Below, in pieces: positions 63,438-64,000 of a stretch of DNA of 64,000 nt. The notes beneath the pieces were generated by a model, which saw only the letters and a list, made by a program, of their open reading frames with translations, had not been told where the DNA came from and made no database searches. The position numbers were made by a program, and so were the translations under genes. Source of the stretch: Novispirillum itersonii (GTDB taxonomy: Bacteria > Pseudomonadota > Alphaproteobacteria > Rhodospirillales > Rhodospirillaceae); NCBI RefSeq assembly GCF_014205675.1, contig NZ_JACIIX010000009.1, positions 124,001 to 188,000 on the forward strand, in the 5' to 3' direction. Position 1 is the first letter of the stretch; every line of letters begins with the position of its first letter.

Positions 63438-64000
63438 TCAAAACGCCGGAAACAGCAGTGGCACCAGTGCGACGGTGACGGCCATGACGATCAGGGTGAA
63501 GGGCACGCCGATGCGGATAAAGTCGCCGAAGGTGTAGTTGCCCGGCCCGACCACCAGTGTGTTGACCGGGGAGGACACCGGGGTCATGAAGGCGGCGGAG
63601 GCGGCCAGCGCCACTGTCATGGCGAAGGGCAGGGGCGATGCGCCGAGGGTCTGGGCGACGGCCAGCGCCACCGGGGCCATCAGCACGGCGGTGGCGGTGT
63701 TGGAGATGAACAGCCCCAGCACGGCGGTCACCGCAAACAGGCAGGCCAGCACGGTATGCAGGCTGGCCCCGCCGGTGGTGGCAATCAGGACGTCTGCGGC
63801 CAGCGTCACCCCGCCGGTACGCTGGAGGGCGATGGAGAACGGCAGCATGCCGACGATCAGGATCAGGCTTTGCCAGTGGATGGAGCGGTAGGCCGAGGAC
63901 AGATCGACGCAGCGCAGCGCCCCCAGCAGCAGGCAGGCGATCAGGGCGGCCTGCACGTTGGGCACGGCGCCGCTGACCATCAGGCCGACCATCACCGCCA
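63438..64000 (-). CDS. SLC13/DASS-type permease, C-terminal part, cut by the window edge
   Basis: The last 187 codons of a membrane transporter; the frame stays open to base 64000. [40 protein letters not shown] and [20 protein letters not shown] are characteristic of the divalent anion/sodium symporter superfamily (SNT and SPVNT-like signature motifs). Several hydrophobic segments follow to the C-terminus. The substrate could be sulfate, a dicarboxylate or another anion. The N-terminal half, and any TrkA-C domain, lie outside the window. Confidence 0.88.
   Translation of the reverse strand, partial: AVMVGLMVSGAVPNVQAALIACLLLGALRCVDLSSAYRSIHWQSLILIVGMLPFSIALQRTGGVTLAADVLIATTGGASLHTVLACLFAVTAVLGLFISNTATAVLMAPVALAVAQTLGASPLPFAMTVALAASAAFMTPVSSPVNTLVVGPGNYTFGDFIRIGVPFTLIVMAVTVALVPLLFPAF

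Overview
The window is a chromosomal segment of a GC-rich (by eye about 65% G+C) Gram-negative bacterium. The protein set (type II DAHP synthase, BluB, TrmJ, short-form GluRS, PaaN-type aldehyde dehydrogenase, several chemoreceptors, MHYT and HD-GYP signalling proteins) fits a motile alphaproteobacterium of the Rhodospirillales/Azospirillales type. That placement is inferred from gene content; there is no rRNA here to confirm it. I found no tRNA or rRNA gene, no insertion sequence and no CRISPR array. Most of the window looks like ordinary core and accessory chromosome. The main exception is an AT-rich gene near 62.1-62.7 kb, which looks foreign.

Layout. 0-7 kb: fatty-acid functions on the minus strand (thiolase start, MerR regulator, FadD-like ligase, FadL-like porin) around a chemoreceptor; the MerR gene and fadL share a TGACGTATACGTCA-type palindrome. 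7.4-13.3 kb: type II DAHP synthase, a periplasmic rhodanese/DsrE pair, nadE and gltX. 13.5-21.5 kb: a REC-PAS-GGDEF-EAL protein and two paralogous modules, each a stand-alone PAS protein followed by a 606-residue chemoreceptor. 21.7-25.6 kb: cimA, a DUF2927-like protein, trmJ and bluB, probably one operon. 26-36 kb: accessory genes (AraC/GyrI regulator, PEP-mutase-family enzyme, EamA exporter, dCache chemoreceptor, MFS pump with divergent LysR, LigB-type dioxygenase and DoxX with divergent LysR). 36-40 kb: a group III truncated haemoglobin with a His/Cys-rich tail, then LysR, a ureohydrolase and a polyamine-type binding protein. 40-43 kb: rpsD, a repeat array, ubiX, a YdcH-type gene and an unexplained, apparently transcribed region. 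43-51 kb: propionyl-CoA synthetase, an HD-GYP response regulator overlapping a large MHYT hybrid kinase, and a secreted serine protease. 51-62 kb: paaFGHIJK in the Escherichia coli order. Where paaABCDE would be expected there is one ferritin-like diiron protein, divergent from a flavodoxin and paaN. 62-64 kb: a HEPN-like gene, a heptanucleotide satellite, a cupin and the end of an SLC13-type permease.

The most unusual signal is a family of 90-113 bp intergenic elements: eight full copies and one truncated copy at four loci. Every copy has the same orientation, and each locus begins just downstream of the stop codon of a minus-strand gene. The elements fold into a series of hairpins. At least three stems change on both arms between copies while pairing is kept and the loops are conserved. 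This covariation points to a selected structure, probably a 3'-UTR RNA or a REP-like DNA element. Short spurious reading frames run through these copies and should not be annotated as genes.

How the genes work together. Fatty-acid import (FadL), activation (FadD) and thiolysis appear to answer to the MerR protein. The Paa proteins activate phenylacetate (PaaK) and process ring-opened CoA intermediates to acetyl-CoA and succinyl-CoA (PaaF, PaaG, PaaH, PaaJ), with PaaN oxidising the semialdehyde. The oxygenation step is not encoded here in its usual form. Chemoreceptors, PAS proteins and cyclic-di-GMP enzymes suggest strong coupling of metabolism to motility.
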